A DNA stretch of 64,000 bases from Caballeronia catudaia (GCF_001544755.2 NZ_FCOF02000012.1:119752-183751); one strand, 5' to 3'. Shown: positions 1-9,133, numbered from the stretch's first letter. The notes: generated by a model from the sequence alone, not told the origin. Numbers and translations are program-made.

Positions 1-1
1 G

Positions 2-469
2 TTCTATTACCTCACGCTCGGCTTTACGGTGATCGGCGTATGGCTTTTGCGCCGCATGCTCTTCTCGCCGCTCGGACTCGCGATGCGCGCGGGCCGCGAT
101 TCACCGTTGCGCGCGGAAGCCATCGGCATGAACGTCGCGCGCGTGCAGTGGGCGGCGTTCGTCGTCGCGTCGCTCGTATGCGGGCTCGCGGGATCGCTCT
201 ATGCGTTCTCGAAGGGCAATATCTCGCCCGAAGTGATCAGCGTGGGCCGTTCCGTCGATGGCCTCGTGATGGTCCTGCTCGGCGGCATCCAGACGCTCAC
301 CGGGCCGATCGTCGGCGCGAGCGTGTTCACGTGGTTGCAGGATGCCGTCGCGCGTCAGACGGATTACTGGCAAGCGCTGCTCGGCGCCGCGATCCTCGTG
401 CTCGTCATCGCGTTTCCGCAGGGCATCGCGGGCTTCGTGCGCGATCGCTTCGTCAGGGAGGCGCAATGA
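2..469 (+). CDS. livM: Branched-chain amino acid ABC transporter permease, LivM type (5' end outside window)
   Basis: This is the C-terminal part of an inner-membrane permease of the LivM/BPD_transp_2 family. The frame is open from base 2, so the start lies upstream of the window and only about 155 residues are visible. Recognisable features are the cytoplasmic coupling loop (SPLGLAMRAGRDSPLRAEAIG), which contacts the ATPase, followed by hydrophobic helices and the conserved GGIQTLTGPIVGA stretch near the C-terminus. The stop overlaps the start of the next ATPase gene by four bases (ATGA), as expected for translational coupling. The family assignment is secure. The substrate is not known from sequence, because members transport branched-chain amino acids, other amino acids or urea. 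Confidence 0.9.
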   Translation, partial: FYYLTLGFTVIGVWLLRRMLFSPLGLAMRAGRDSPLRAEAIGMNVARVQWAAFVVASLVCGLAGSLYAFSKGNISPEVISVGRSVDGLVMVLLGGIQTLTGPIVGASVFTWLQDAVARQTDYWQALLGAAILVLVIAFPQGIAGFVRDRFVREAQ

Positions 470-1251
470 CGCTGCTGTCCGTCGCGCATCTCTCGAAGTC
501 CTTCGACGGCGTGCAGGCCGTCGACGATGTGTCCTTCGACCTCGAAGCCGGGCAGTTGCTCGCGCTGATCGGCCCGAACGGCGCGGGCAAATCGACCTGC
601 TTCAACATGATCAACGGACAATTGAAGCCGAACGCGGGCTCGATCCGTTTGAACGGTCACAATATCGCGGGCATGCGTCCGCGCGATATCTGGCGTCTCG
701 GCGTCGGCCGCACGTTCCAGATCGCCGCTACGTTCAATTCGATGACCGTGCTCGAAAACGTGCAGATGGCATTGCTCTCGCGCGAGCGGCGCATCTACGG
801 TTTGTTCAGACGCGTCGCGTCATGGAAGGAAGAGGAAGCGATGGCCTTGCTCGATCTCGTCGGCATGGCGGCGCATGCGCGCCGCAGTTGCGCGGTGCTC
901 GCGTATGGCGACGTGAAGCGTGTCGAACTGGCCATCGCCCTCGCGAATCATCCCAGGCTGTTGTTGATGGACGAACCGACCGCCGGCATGGCGCCGCGCG
1001 AACGCAATGAACTGATGGCGCTCACCGCGCGTCTCGCGAAGGAGCGCGGCATCGGCGTGCTGTTCACGGAACACAGCATGGACGTGGTGTTCTCGCATGC
1101 AGACAAGCTGATCGTGCTCGCACGCGGCCGGCTCATTGCAGAAGGCGATGCCGAAGCGATCCGCAACGATGCGCGCGTGCGCGAGGTCTATCTCGGCACG
1201 GGTGCGTCGTTCGCGCCGCGCGCGTGCCTGACCGCGGGAGCATCGTCATGA
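466..1251 (+). CDS. livG: Branched-chain amino acid ABC transporter ATP-binding protein, LivG type
   Basis: 261-residue ABC ATPase that powers the permease encoded just upstream. The Walker A motif GPNGAGKST lies at residues 36-44. The signature motif is degenerate (LAYGDVKRVE instead of LSGGQ), which is usual for LivG, and Walker B is LLLMDEPTAGM, followed by a switch histidine (TEHSMD). The start ATG at 466 overlaps the upstream stop by four bases, and its own stop overlaps the next ATG at 1248. The same frame stays open upstream of 466, but that part is a shadow of the permease. With the two neighbouring genes it forms a tightly coupled liv-type operon; the substrate is unknown. Confidence 0.93.
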   Translation: MTLLSVAHLSKSFDGVQAVDDVSFDLEAGQLLALIGPNGAGKSTCFNMINGQLKPNAGSIRLNGHNIAGMRPRDIWRLGVGRTFQIAATFNSMTVLENVQMALLSRERRIYGLFRRVASWKEEEAMALLDLVGMAAHARRSCAVLAYGDVKRVELAIALANHPRLLLMDEPTAGMAPRERNELMALTARLAKERGIGVLFTEHSMDVVFSHADKLIVLARGRLIAEGDAEAIRNDARVREVYLGTGASFAPRACLTAGASS

Positions 1252-1955
1252 CGCTCCTGAAAGTGGAAGCATTGAATGCGTTCTATGGCCGCGCGCACAT
1301 CCTGTTCGATGTCGGCTTCGAAGTCGGGCGCGGCGAAGTCGTCGCGCTGATGGGTCGCAACGGCGCGGGCAAGTCCACGACGATGAAAGCCGTCATGGGC
1401 CTGTTGCCGCGCATCTCGGGCACGGTGTCGTTCATCGGCGAGAACATTGCAGGCATGGCGCCGTATCGCATCGCGCGAAAGGGTTTGGGCTATGTGCCCG
1501 AAGATCGCCGCGTGTTCGGCGATCTGACGGTGATGGAGAACCTCGACGCGGGCCGCCAGCCGCCGCGCGATGGCGCGCCGCTGTGGACGCCCGACAAGCT
1601 CTTTCGCGTGTTTCCGAATCTCGGCGAGATGCGTGATCGTCGCGCGAGCCGCATGAGCGGCGGCGAGCAGCAGATGCTCACGGTGTCGCGCACGCTGATG
1701 GGCAATCCGCGCCTCGTGCTGCTCGACGAGCCATCCGAAGGCGTCGCGCCCGTGATCGTCGAGCAGATGGCCGATATGATTCTCGAACTGAAGCGCGAAG
1801 GCCTTTCGATCTTGCTGTCGGAACAGAACCTGCATTTCGCGGAGCTCGTCAGCGACCGTGTTTATGTGCTCGAAAAAGGCCAGATACGCTACGAAGGCGC
1901 GATGAACGCATTCGCGAACGACGGCGCCGCGCGCCGAGAATTTCTTGGCGTATGA
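1248..1955 (+). CDS. livF: Branched-chain amino acid ABC transporter ATP-binding protein, LivF type
   Basis: 235-residue second ATPase of the transporter, pairing with the LivG-type subunit. It has Walker A GRNGAGKST at residues 36-44, a canonical signature (MSGGEQQML), Walker B LVLLDEPSEGVAP and the switch histidine replaced by glutamine (LSEQNL), which is normal in LivF. The start ATG at 1248 shares ATGA with the previous stop; an upstream in-frame ATG at 1224 lies inside the preceding gene and has no ribosome site. The gene is followed after 34 bases by the periplasmic binding protein, so permease, both ATPases and binding protein are probably one transcript. Confidence 0.93.
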   Translation: MTLLKVEALNAFYGRAHILFDVGFEVGRGEVVALMGRNGAGKSTTMKAVMGLLPRISGTVSFIGENIAGMAPYRIARKGLGYVPEDRRVFGDLTVMENLDAGRQPPRDGAPLWTPDKLFRVFPNLGEMRDRRASRMSGGEQQMLTVSRTLMGNPRLVLLDEPSEGVAPVIVEQMADMILELKREGLSILLSEQNLHFAELVSDRVYVLEKGQIRYEGAMNAFANDGAARREFLGV

Positions 1956-1989
1956 ACGAATCGAATCCAAACAGAGAGGACAGGTCCCA

Positions 1990-3180
1990 ATGACGTCAAT
2001 GCGCTTCACCGTCGCAGCGATTGCAGCGAGCATGGCTTTCGCCGCGCACGCCGATACGATCAAGATCGGCGAGATCAATAGCTATAAAGTCGTGCCCGCA
2101 TTCTTGACGCCATACAAGAACGGCTGGAATCTCGCTCTCGACGAGATCAACGCAGCGGGCGGCGTCAACGGCAACAAGCTCGAAGTCATTTCACGCGACG
2201 ACAACGGCAATCCCGGCGATACCGTTCGCGTCGCGCAAGAGCTCGTCGCGCGCGAGCAGGTGAAGCTGTTGTTCGGCGGCTATCTGTCGAACACGGGTCT
2301 CGCGCTCGCGGACTACGCGAAGCAGCGGCGCATCTTCTTTCTCGCGGCCGAACCACTCACCGACAAGATCGTCTGGCAGGACGGCAACAAGTACACGTAC
2401 CGGCTGCGCCCGTCGACATACATGCAGGTCGCGATGCTCGTGCCCGAAGCCGCGAAGCTGAAGAAGAAGCGCTGGGCGCTCGTCTATCCGAACTACGAGT
2501 ACGGGCAATCCGCGGCCGCCACGTTCAAGCGCTTGCTGAAGGCGGCGCAACCGGATGTCGAGTTCGTGATGGAGCAGGCCACGCCGCTCAACAACATCGA
2601 TGCGGGCGCGGTAACGCAGGCGCTCGCCGATGCGAAGCCGGACGCCATCTTCAACGTGCTCTTCAGCGCCGACCTCGGCAAGTTCGTGCGCGAAGGCAAT
2701 ACGCGCGGCTTGTTCAAGGATCGCGCGGTCGTTTCCTTGCTGACGGGCGAGCCGGACTATCTCGATCCGCTCGGCAAGGAAGCGCCGGTCGGCTGGATCG
2801 TGACGGGTTATCCGTGGTATTCGATCGGGACGCCCGAGAACAAAAAATTCGTCGCCGCGTATCAGGCGAAGTATCACGACTATCCGCGCCTGGGCTCGGT
2901 CGTCGGTTATTCGGCGATGATGTCGCTCGCCAACGGCCTGAAGAAAGCCGGCTCGCCCGATGCCGACAAGCTCGCCGCCGCGTTCAAGGGCTTGCAGGTC
3001 GATACGCCGTTCGGCCCGATCACGTACCGGAAGCAGGACAATCAATCGACGATGGGCGCGTATGTCGGCGTGACGGGCCAGAAGGACGGCAAAGGCGTGA
3101 TGACGACGTTCCGCTATGTCGATGGCGCGAGCGTGCAGCCATCGGATGAAGAAGTGAAGAAACTGCGTCCCGCCGATTAA
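1990..3180 (+). CDS. ABC transporter substrate-binding protein, branched-chain amino acid type (Peripla_BP_6)
   Basis: 396-residue periplasmic solute receptor. Residues 1-22 form a Sec signal peptide ending in AHA, followed by a type I periplasmic binding fold that opens with the family-typical IKIGEINSY and LALDEINAAGGVNG segments. ATG 1990 is chosen because a purine-rich site (AGAGAGGA) lies about 10 bases upstream and the signal peptide begins there; an in-frame start at 1945 would lie inside livF. It delivers the ligand to the permease encoded upstream. Placing the receptor last in the operon is common in Burkholderiaceae. The ligand cannot be named. The stop TAA overlaps the convergent glycosylase stop. 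Confidence 0.92.
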   Translation: MTSMRFTVAAIAASMAFAAHADTIKIGEINSYKVVPAFLTPYKNGWNLALDEINAAGGVNGNKLEVISRDDNGNPGDTVRVAQELVAREQVKLLFGGYLSNTGLALADYAKQRRIFFLAAEPLTDKIVWQDGNKYTYRLRPSTYMQVAMLVPEAAKLKKKRWALVYPNYEYGQSAAATFKRLLKAAQPDVEFVMEQATPLNNIDAGAVTQALADAKPDAIFNVLFSADLGKFVREGNTRGLFKDRAVVSLLTGEPDYLDPLGKEAPVGWIVTGYPWYSIGTPENKKFVAAYQAKYHDYPRLGSVVGYSAMMSLANGLKKAGSPDADKLAAAFKGLQVDTPFGPITYRKQDNQSTMGAYVGVTGQKDGKGVMTTFRYVDGASVQPSDEEVKKLRPAD

Positions 3181-3749
3181 TCCTTGGGAAAGGGCTTGCT
3201 GACGAACTTCGATCCGGCGAGCCCGAAGCGCCACGGCACGTCCATCGCCTTGGTGATGCCGATGCGCGGCCCGACCGCGATCGGAAAGTCCTGTTCCGGC
3301 GGCTCGATCTCGAACGGCGCTTCCAGCAGCGACAGGCCGTTGTGCCTGTGCGTGATGCCGAGCGCCTGCGCGAGACGGCCCGGACCCGAGCACAGAAGCC
3401 TGATCGGTTCAAGCCCGCGCCGCTCGCGCATCAGATCGATACCGACGAGCGGCTCGATCGCGCGAATCAGCACGCCCGCGCCGTGACCTGCCTCGCGGCA
3501 CACGAAATTCAGGCACCAGTGGATGCCGTACGAGCGGTACACATACGCATGCGCGGGCGGCCCGAACATTGCTGCGTTGCGTGGTGTCGGCCCGGAAAAC
3601 GTGTGCGACGCGGGATCTTCGCGATCGTACGCTTCCGTTTCGACGATGCGGCCGCCGACGCCGTCGAAGGTCACGATCGCGCCGATCAGGCGTTGCGCGA
3701 CTTCTTCGGACGGCGCGTAAAAATCGATGGCTTTGGGTTTCGTGTTCAC
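3177..3749 (-). CDS. DNA-3-methyladenine glycosylase, AAG/MPG family
   Basis: 190-residue base-excision repair enzyme that removes alkylated purines (3-methyladenine, hypoxanthine) from DNA. It shows the AAG signature: VETEAYDREDPASHT with the catalytic glutamate near residue 38, then GPTPRNAAMF and the nucleotide-flipping segment YVYRSYGIHWCLN. Length fits the bacterial family (about 190-210). It is convergent with the binding-protein gene, and the two stop codons share the palindrome TTAA at 3177-3180. The start ATG at 3749 lies 57 bases from the divergent iron-permease gene. No LexA box was seen nearby, so it is probably constitutive or controlled otherwise. Confidence 0.92.
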   Translation of the reverse strand: MNTKPKAIDFYAPSEEVAQRLIGAIVTFDGVGGRIVETEAYDREDPASHTFSGPTPRNAAMFGPPAHAYVYRSYGIHWCLNFVCREAGHGAGVLIRAIEPLVGIDLMRERRGLEPIRLLCSGPGRLAQALGITHRHNGLSLLEAPFEIEPPEQDFPIAVGPRIGITKAMDVPWRFGLAGSKFVSKPFPKD

Positions 3750-3805
3750 AAGCGGTATTTTAGCCGCGCCGCCGCATCGGAACCCAACGATCAGGAGACG
3801 CCGAA

Positions 3806-4249
3806 ATGAACGCTTCGTGGTTTCTCAAGTTCTCGAATGCACTCGCGCAGATCGCAGGACACGCATCGACTTTCATGGTTGCGGTCGCGCTCGTGGTCGT
3901 CTGGGGCATCTCCGGTCCGTTCTTTCACTTCAGCGACACATGGCAGCTCGTCATCAATACGTCGACGACCATCGTCACGTTCCTGATGGTCTTCCTGATT
4001 CAGAACACGCAGAACCGCGATACCGCCGCGATGCAGATCAAGCTCGATGAGCTCATCCGCGCAATCGACCAGGCGCATAACGCATTGCTCGATCTCGAAG
4101 AACTCGACGAAAAAGAACTCACGGTTTTTCGCAAGCGCTATGAAAAGCTGGCGCAGGAAGCGCGCGATGACTTTCGTTCGGCCAGCAGCGATATCGACAT
4201 GCCATCGTTCGGGCGCGACGGCGATCGCCCGAACGAAGCGAAGCACTAA
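3806..4249 (+). CDS. Low-affinity iron permease family protein (small membrane protein)
   Basis: 147-residue protein resembling the Iron_permease family (Pfam PF04120). Two hydrophobic helices (about residues 20-40 and 48-65) are followed by the characteristic IQNTQNRDTAAMQIKLDEL motif and a charged C-terminal tail predicted to be helical. A ribosome site CAGGAGA precedes ATG 3806. The name derives from fungal Fet4; bacterial members are half the size and their role in iron uptake is not established, so 'membrane protein of the low-affinity iron permease family' is the safe reading. Only four bases separate its stop from the convergent tadG stop. Confidence 0.85.
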   Translation: MNASWFLKFSNALAQIAGHASTFMVAVALVVVWGISGPFFHFSDTWQLVINTSTTIVTFLMVFLIQNTQNRDTAAMQIKLDELIRAIDQAHNALLDLEELDEKELTVFRKRYEKLAQEARDDFRSASSDIDMPSFGRDGDRPNEAKH

Positions 4250-4253
4250 CCCG

Positions 4254-6116
4254 TCACTGCGTGAGCCGCAGCACGCCCAGATTGCCCGCGATCTGCTGGA
4301 AGATGTTGTTGAGCGTCGTGTTGTCCGGCGCGTGATAGTAGTTGCCGGGGCTCGCGCAGCTCTGCATGTTGGTCCGCGCGCTGGAGCTCGACGCGGACGC
4401 GCCGAACGTGATCGCATAGACGGTGATGCCCGCCGCCTTGATCGCCGAGCACACGGCCTGCTGGAACGTGTTGATGTCGTCGGGCCAGCCGGCGTTGTTG
4501 CCGCTCGACGGATCGACCGGACTGCCGTTATGCAACTCCGACGAATCCATCAGCGCGTTGGACATGTCGCCGCCGCCCGGCCGCGCCACCGAAGGCGCCG
4601 ACAGGCTGTTCGTGCCCACGCCCGACAAGCCGTTGAACCACAGCGTATTCGGAATCGAGCCCGCCGCGCCGACCTGATTCTGGCCGTCGGTCAGCACGAT
4701 CATCACGCGTTGCAGGTTCTGCACGGTGCCGTTGGTCGGTTTCGGCAGCGTCGTGTCGGACGAAATCCAGCCGTTGCCCGAGCCCGCCGTGTCCTGCGAC
4801 CACGCCGGCTCGAGCATCCGCCAGCCCCACAAAAGACCGACCGGGATGATCGTCGATCCCGAAGGCGTCATTTTCCCGACCGCTGTGATCAACGTGCTGT
4901 TGCTCTGCGTGAGGAAGGTCATCGAGGTGCCGAGGCAGGCCGAATTCTGCGTGAGCGTTTGCCCCGAGCTGTTGTACTGGTCGAACTGCGTGGCGATGCC
5001 TGTGCCCGCGCCGCCCGATGGACTGTTGCACTTGTTCGCCGAGCCGCCCGAGCCGAGCGTCACGTTCACGCTGGAGTCGGTCGTGGTCGTGGCGCTCGTC
5101 GTCGTGCACGAGTTGTATCGGCTCTGCGAGCTGTAGGTGACGATCTTCAGCCCGTTCTTCGGCACGTTGTAGTAATAGCGCTGGAACAGCGGCTGAGGCG
5201 TCTTGATCGCGGGATTCGGCGGCGCGTAGGCGCTCGGGTAAAGACTCGTGCCGATGCGCGGCTCGATCGGGCAGCCGCTCCACGCGCTCGCCTGCACGCC
5301 GGTCGTGTTATAGGTCGGCAGCACGGAACTGAGCCAGCTCCCCGATGACGACAGCGCGCCCGTTACGTTGACGGTGCTCGCGAACGGCACGAGGCCGATG
5401 TAGTTCTTGTTGCCGGTCGTGGCGCCGCTCGTCGGCAACAAGTCATTGATGAGCGATTTGGCCGCGGTCTGCAAGCCGCTCATCTTCGTCGCGCCGCTGA
5501 CGCCGTTGGCCGCGTCTTTCATCGAGCCGGTGTTGTCGAGCACCATCACGAGTTCGAGCGTGCTCTGCGGCAGGCGCAATGCCGCGTTGTTCGCCGATAC
5601 CTCCGATGTATCCGGCGTCGTGCCGCCGCCGGTGCTGCCGCCGCTGCCCGGGTTTGCGCTCGACTTGCCGAGAATCTTCGGTGCGAGCAGCGGCAGCTCG
5701 CCGCTCGCCGACAGCTTGATCGTCTGGCCTGTCGCGGGCGCGCCCGTCACGGTCGCCGTGAAGTTCGTGGACGGCACGCTGAAGCCCATGAAGCCGCTCG
5801 GCATGTTGGCGTCGTAATAGGCGCGGGCGTCCTTCTGCCACGACTGGAGATTGGCGCCGGTCGGCGTGTTGCCGTAGTGCGCGAGATTCGCTCCCGACGA
5901 GAGCGTGGCCGCGTCGAGCGCCATCTGCACGCGGCCTTGCGTCATCACGTAGTCGATCGAGTCGAGCGCCACGCACATCGAGCCGATCATCATGCTCGCG
6001 GACATCGCGAAGAGGATCGCGACCGCGCCGTTGTCGCCCTTCAACAGACGCTCGCGCGCGCGCAATGCCGATGCAATCGCCATGATCCGGGCCTTGTCCT
6101 GTCTGATGGGCGTCAT
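4254..6116 (-). CDS. tadG: TadG-like pilus assembly protein with von Willebrand factor A domain
   Basis: About 620 residues, last gene of the tad operon. The N-terminus has the TadE/TadG-like region: a short cationic stretch, GAVAILFAMSASMMIGS as the membrane helix (about 28-50), then an extracytoplasmic part. A vWA domain follows with a MIDAS-type motif VLDNTGSM near residue 200 and further Asp/Thr residues (VLTDGQNQ) later, and a C-terminal ITFGASAS region. It probably anchors to the inner membrane with a metal-binding adhesion domain outside. Start 6116 is supported by the ATGA overlap with the upstream pseudopilin; ATG 6083 is an alternative. Some Tad systems lack the vWA part, so this is the long version. 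Confidence 0.88.
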   Translation of the reverse strand: MTPIRQDKARIMAIASALRARERLLKGDNGAVAILFAMSASMMIGSMCVALDSIDYVMTQGRVQMALDAATLSSGANLAHYGNTPTGANLQSWQKDARAYYDANMPSGFMGFSVPSTNFTATVTGAPATGQTIKLSASGELPLLAPKILGKSSANPGSGGSTGGGTTPDTSEVSANNAALRLPQSTLELVMVLDNTGSMKDAANGVSGATKMSGLQTAAKSLINDLLPTSGATTGNKNYIGLVPFASTVNVTGALSSSGSWLSSVLPTYNTTGVQASAWSGCPIEPRIGTSLYPSAYAPPNPAIKTPQPLFQRYYYNVPKNGLKIVTYSSQSRYNSCTTTSATTTTDSSVNVTLGSGGSANKCNSPSGGAGTGIATQFDQYNSSGQTLTQNSACLGTSMTFLTQSNSTLITAVGKMTPSGSTIIPVGLLWGWRMLEPAWSQDTAGSGNGWISSDTTLPKPTNGTVQNLQRVMIVLTDGQNQVGAAGSIPNTLWFNGLSGVGTNSLSAPSVARPGGGDMSNALMDSSELHNGSPVDPSSGNNAGWPDDINTFQQAVCSAIKAAGITVYAITFGASASSSSARTNMQSCASPGNYYHAPDNTTLNNIFQQIAGNLGVLRLTQ

Positions 6117-6781
6117 TGTTTGGTGAGCGGCTGACCGGAGCGGGGCCGCACGTAGACGCGGCGATAGACGATCTGCTCGCCCGGCAGACCGGAGATCAGC
6201 TTCGATGACATCGTGAACGGGTTGTACGCCAGAAAGACCTCGACGATGATCGCCGAGTCGCCCGTGCGGAACGGCCATGTCGACGGCAGTGGGTTCGTCG
6301 ACGAGACGCGCGAGGTCATCAGGCTGTTCTTGTTGTTGGCCCACGACGTCGTCGACGCGTTCCAGCGCACGCCGGCGCTGCCCGCCGCCATCGGATTCGA
6401 CGCGCTCATCGGCAGGCAGCCCGACGACGGCGTGTCGCACACCGACGTCACGTACACCATGCCGTCGGCCTTGATCGGGTAGGGCGCGGCGAGCAGGGCG
6501 GCGTCCTGCCAGAGCGAGCCGTAGCTGTTGGCGTTGGTCGTGTCGTTGGCGTCGGCGATCACGGTACTCATCTGGCCGATGGAGTTCGCGAGCGTGAACG
6601 CCGTGCGATCGACCGCGCTGGCCGCGCGCATGTACATGTATACCTCCGTGAAACCGAGCATGACGAGCAGCATCATCGGCACGATGATGACGAACTCGAT
6701 CGACACGCTGCCGCGCTCCGAGCGCAACAGGCGGCCGAGCTTCTTTCGAATCGCGCGCGCGGTTTCGCAGGCCGTTTTCAT
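6113..6781 (-). CDS. tadF: TadE/TadF-like pseudopilin
   Basis: 222-residue minor pseudopilin of the Tad pilus. The N-terminus is positively charged and followed by ERGSVSIEFVIIVPMMLL, the TadE-family motif with glutamate inside the hydrophobic helix (about residues 22-45). TadE/TadF proteins are processed by the TadV prepilin peptidase and are needed for pilus formation. The remaining ~170 residues are exported and contain a cysteine pair (VCDTPSSGC). Start and stop both overlap neighbours by four bases (6778-6781 and 6113-6116), so translation is coupled through the tadE-tadF-tadG end of the operon. Naming as TadF rather than a second TadE is by position. Confidence 0.82.
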   Translation of the reverse strand: MKTACETARAIRKKLGRLLRSERGSVSIEFVIIVPMMLLVMLGFTEVYMYMRAASAVDRTAFTLANSIGQMSTVIADANDTTNANSYGSLWQDAALLAAPYPIKADGMVYVTSVCDTPSSGCLPMSASNPMAAGSAGVRWNASTTSWANNKNSLMTSRVSSTNPLPSTWPFRTGDSAIIVEVFLAYNPFTMSSKLISGLPGEQIVYRRVYVRPRSGQPLTKQ

Positions 6782-7281
6782 TTCTCGTTCTGCACGATGT
6801 AGTTGCGTTGGAAGGTCAGCGTGTCGATGCCGAACAGCCCCGGAATGCCGGTGATGCCGGGCATCGTGAGCTTGATGTTGTAGGCGATCACTTCGCCGAG
6901 ACCACCCATGTCGCTGGTCGGCTTGTAGGCCGGGTTGGAAAGGTTGCCGTAGGTGCCGTAGTTCAGCGCGCTGATCTCGACCGTCGCGCCGAGCAGTTTC
7001 CAGCCGCCGAGGATCGTGTCGATGACCTTCCGCGCCGCGTCCTGCCGCGTGCCCGTGGCCGGCGTCGAAGTCGTGATCCCGACGCGCGATGCTTCCTGCG
7101 CCGCGGCCTGCACGGTCGCATCGACGATCATGTTCACCGCGAGCTCGAGCGTCCCGAGGATGAGCACGATCGAGATGAACGCGACGAACACGAATTCGAT
7201 CGACGCGATGCCGCTCGCGTCGCGCAAATAGCGCTTCGCGAAGTCGCGCGAGCTCGAACGGCGGCGTGCGGCGGCCTTCAT
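6778..7281 (-). CDS. tadE: TadE-like pseudopilin
   Basis: 167-residue pseudopilin. The sequence begins with a cationic stretch and then ASGIASIEFVFVAFISIVLI, matching the TadE-like domain (Pfam PF07811), with the conserved glutamate in the helix. The C-terminal ~115 residues form the exported domain. Its ATG at 7281 overlaps the tadD stop by four bases and its stop overlaps the next pseudopilin start in the same way. It is expected to be cleaved by TadV and to act with TadF as a minor component at the base of the Flp pilus. Confidence 0.85.
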   Translation of the reverse strand: MKAAARRRSSSRDFAKRYLRDASGIASIEFVFVAFISIVLILGTLELAVNMIVDATVQAAAQEASRVGITTSTPATGTRQDAARKVIDTILGGWKLLGATVEISALNYGTYGNLSNPAYKPTSDMGGLGEVIAYNIKLTMPGITGIPGLFGIDTLTFQRNYIVQNEK

Positions 7282-8177
7282 TTGAGGCGCGTGGCCTGAA
7301 CCAGCGCCGTCGGGATCGCGGCGGGCGCCGCCGGTTGCGCGGACGACATCGACGGCGCGCGCTGCGTCAGCATTTCGCGCTGGATGTCGTAGAAGCGCAG
7401 ATTGTCTTCGACCGACGCTTTCGGCAGATCGCGCGACAGGATTTCAGCGGCGGCTTCGCGGTTGCCGAGCAAGCCGTACGCGAGCGCGAGATTCTGGCGC
7501 GCTTGCGGCGGCGCGGCGGGGAAGCGCGTCACGTCGAGCAGCACGTTAGCGCCTTCGCGCGGATCGCCGCCGAGCACGAGCGACAGGCCGAGATTCACCG
7601 ACAGCATCGGATCGCCGGGATTCTTTCGCAGCGCGGTGCGCAACACCGCTTGAGCGCCCTTGTGATCGCCTTTCATGTCGTACGCCGCGCCGAGTCCGGC
7701 GGACGCGAGCGCGTCGTCGGGCGCCAGTTGGAGCAGACGCTGGTACGTGACGATGGCGTCGTCGAAGCGGCGCTGGCGTATCGCGACGCGTGCAAGGCCG
7801 ACGAGCGGCGCGGGCGCGTTTGCATCGACCTTGCTGGCGCGATCGTAGTAGACGCCCGCGCGCGTGAAGTCGCCGACCGTGTACAGCGTGTTGCCGAGAC
7901 CGGTCAGGCCCGCCACCGAATGCGGATCGGATTGCACGGCCTTTTCGTACAGCGTCGTCGCGAGTTCGACATTGCCCGATTCGAGCGCCGTGTCCGCGAT
8001 GCGCAGCTCGCTCATCGCGCTCGGCGCGGAGTTGCGCGTGACCGCACGCGTATCGACGCTCTTGCGGGTCGTCGTCGTGCAGGCGGTCAGCGCGATCGCG
8101 AGCGTCGCGCAGCAGACGGCCGCGCCGAGCCGATGCAGGCGAGCAAGGCGGGGAAGGGAGTTCGGTGTGATCTTCAT
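7278..8177 (-). CDS. tadD: TadD-like tetratricopeptide-repeat lipoprotein
   Basis: 299-residue outer-membrane or periplasmic lipoprotein with TPR repeats. The first 30 residues are a lipoprotein signal ending in the lipobox LTAC. From about residue 55 to 235 there are consecutive TPR units, for example ALESGNVELATTLYEKAVQSD and the next unit ending in YYDRASKVDANAP. In Tad systems TadD is a pilotin-like lipoprotein that helps assemble the CpaC/RcpA secretin. ATG 8177 is chosen by the lipoprotein signal and the four-base overlap with tadC; the upstream open frame is antisense shadow. A Pro/Ala-rich tail ends the protein. Confidence 0.87.
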   Translation of the reverse strand: MKITPNSLPRLARLHRLGAAVCCATLAIALTACTTTTRKSVDTRAVTRNSAPSAMSELRIADTALESGNVELATTLYEKAVQSDPHSVAGLTGLGNTLYTVGDFTRAGVYYDRASKVDANAPAPLVGLARVAIRQRRFDDAIVTYQRLLQLAPDDALASAGLGAAYDMKGDHKGAQAVLRTALRKNPGDPMLSVNLGLSLVLGGDPREGANVLLDVTRFPAAPPQARQNLALAYGLLGNREAAAEILSRDLPKASVEDNLRFYDIQREMLTQRAPSMSSAQPAAPAAIPTALVQATRLK

Positions 8178-9133
8178 CGCTTTGCAAAGACGCTCATGAG
8201 TTGAATGACGGACGGTCCCGCGGCGATCAGCATCACCGCCGGAAGGATGAAAAGCATCATCGGGACCGCCATCTTGGGTGCGAGCTTCGCCGCCTTTTCT
8301 TCCATCGCGACGATGTGGGCGAGCCGCTCGGTATGCGAAAGCGTGCGCAGCGCCTGCGTGATCGGCGTGCCGTAGCGCATCGACTGCGTGAGTGTCGAGA
8401 TCAGCGCGCGGATCGACGGCAAGTCGATGCGCTCGGCGAGCGCCTGCAACGCGCGCGTGCTGTCGCCGGACAGCTTCAGCTCGTCGGCGGTCAGCGACAA
8501 TTCGCTCGACAGCGGCGGGCAGATCGTCTTCAGTTCGTCGGCGACGCGCCGGATCGACACGCCGAGACTGTTGCCCGCGTTCGTGCAGATGACGAGCAGA
8601 TCGAGCGCGTCGGGCAGGCACGAAGCCATCGCCTTGCGGCGGCGCGCCGCGAAGAACGCGATCACGTATTCCGGCACGATCATCCCGACGACGAACACGA
8701 GGAGCATCATGACGCCGCGCGCGGCCGGATAGCCGCCCACGACGGGGATGCGCGAGCCGAGCATCACGGTGAACGCGGCGCAAATCAGCCCGACGACGAA
8801 CTTGAACGCGAGCAGCACGGACACGGCCGACTGGCTGCGATAGCCGCTGCGGATCATCGTCTTGCGCAGCTTCGCGCGATATTTGGCGTCGAAGAGCGGC
8901 AGACGGTCGCCCAGGCGCGCGAGACGTTGCGCGATGCGCGCGACGGTGCTTTCGTCTTCGTCTTCCTCGGGCAGCGTGCTTTCGTTGCGGTGCATGACCG
9001 CCGCCTGACGCGTGCGCTCCGCGATGCGTCCGCGCTGGCCGCCGTGCTTCGTCACCCACAGGATGAAGATGCCGACGACGAGCGCCAGCAGCATCAGCAG
9101 GTTGATGATTGTTTCGATGTTGTCCTGGCTCAT
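8174..9133 (-). CDS. tadC: Tad pilus inner-membrane platform protein TadC
   Basis: 319-residue polytopic membrane protein of the type II secretion F (T2SSF) family. An N-terminal helix (about residues 8-27) is followed by a charged cytoplasmic region, a hydrophobic pair (about 105-165), the T2SSF cytoplasmic domain with CLPDALDLLVICTNAGNSL, and a C-terminal helix near 290-312. TadC pairs with TadB to form the platform driven by the TadA ATPase. Start 9133 overlaps the tadB stop (ATGA) and the stop overlaps tadD. Frame continuation upstream to 9883 lies antisense-free but within tadB and is a shadow. Confidence 0.9.
   Translation of the reverse strand: MSQDNIETIINLLMLLALVVGIFILWVTKHGGQRGRIAERTRQAAVMHRNESTLPEEDEDESTVARIAQRLARLGDRLPLFDAKYRAKLRKTMIRSGYRSQSAVSVLLAFKFVVGLICAAFTVMLGSRIPVVGGYPAARGVMMLLVFVVGMIVPEYVIAFFAARRRKAMASCLPDALDLLVICTNAGNSLGVSIRRVADELKTICPPLSSELSLTADELKLSGDSTRALQALAERIDLPSIRALISTLTQSMRYGTPITQALRTLSHTERLAHIVAMEEKAAKLAPKMAVPMMLFILPAVMLIAAGPSVIQLMSVFAKR

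Noticed and set aside
4047..5348. 433-codon plus-strand frame across tadG
   Set aside because: It runs antisense to a clear tadG gene, has Arg/His-rich shadow composition and no ribosome site or domain.
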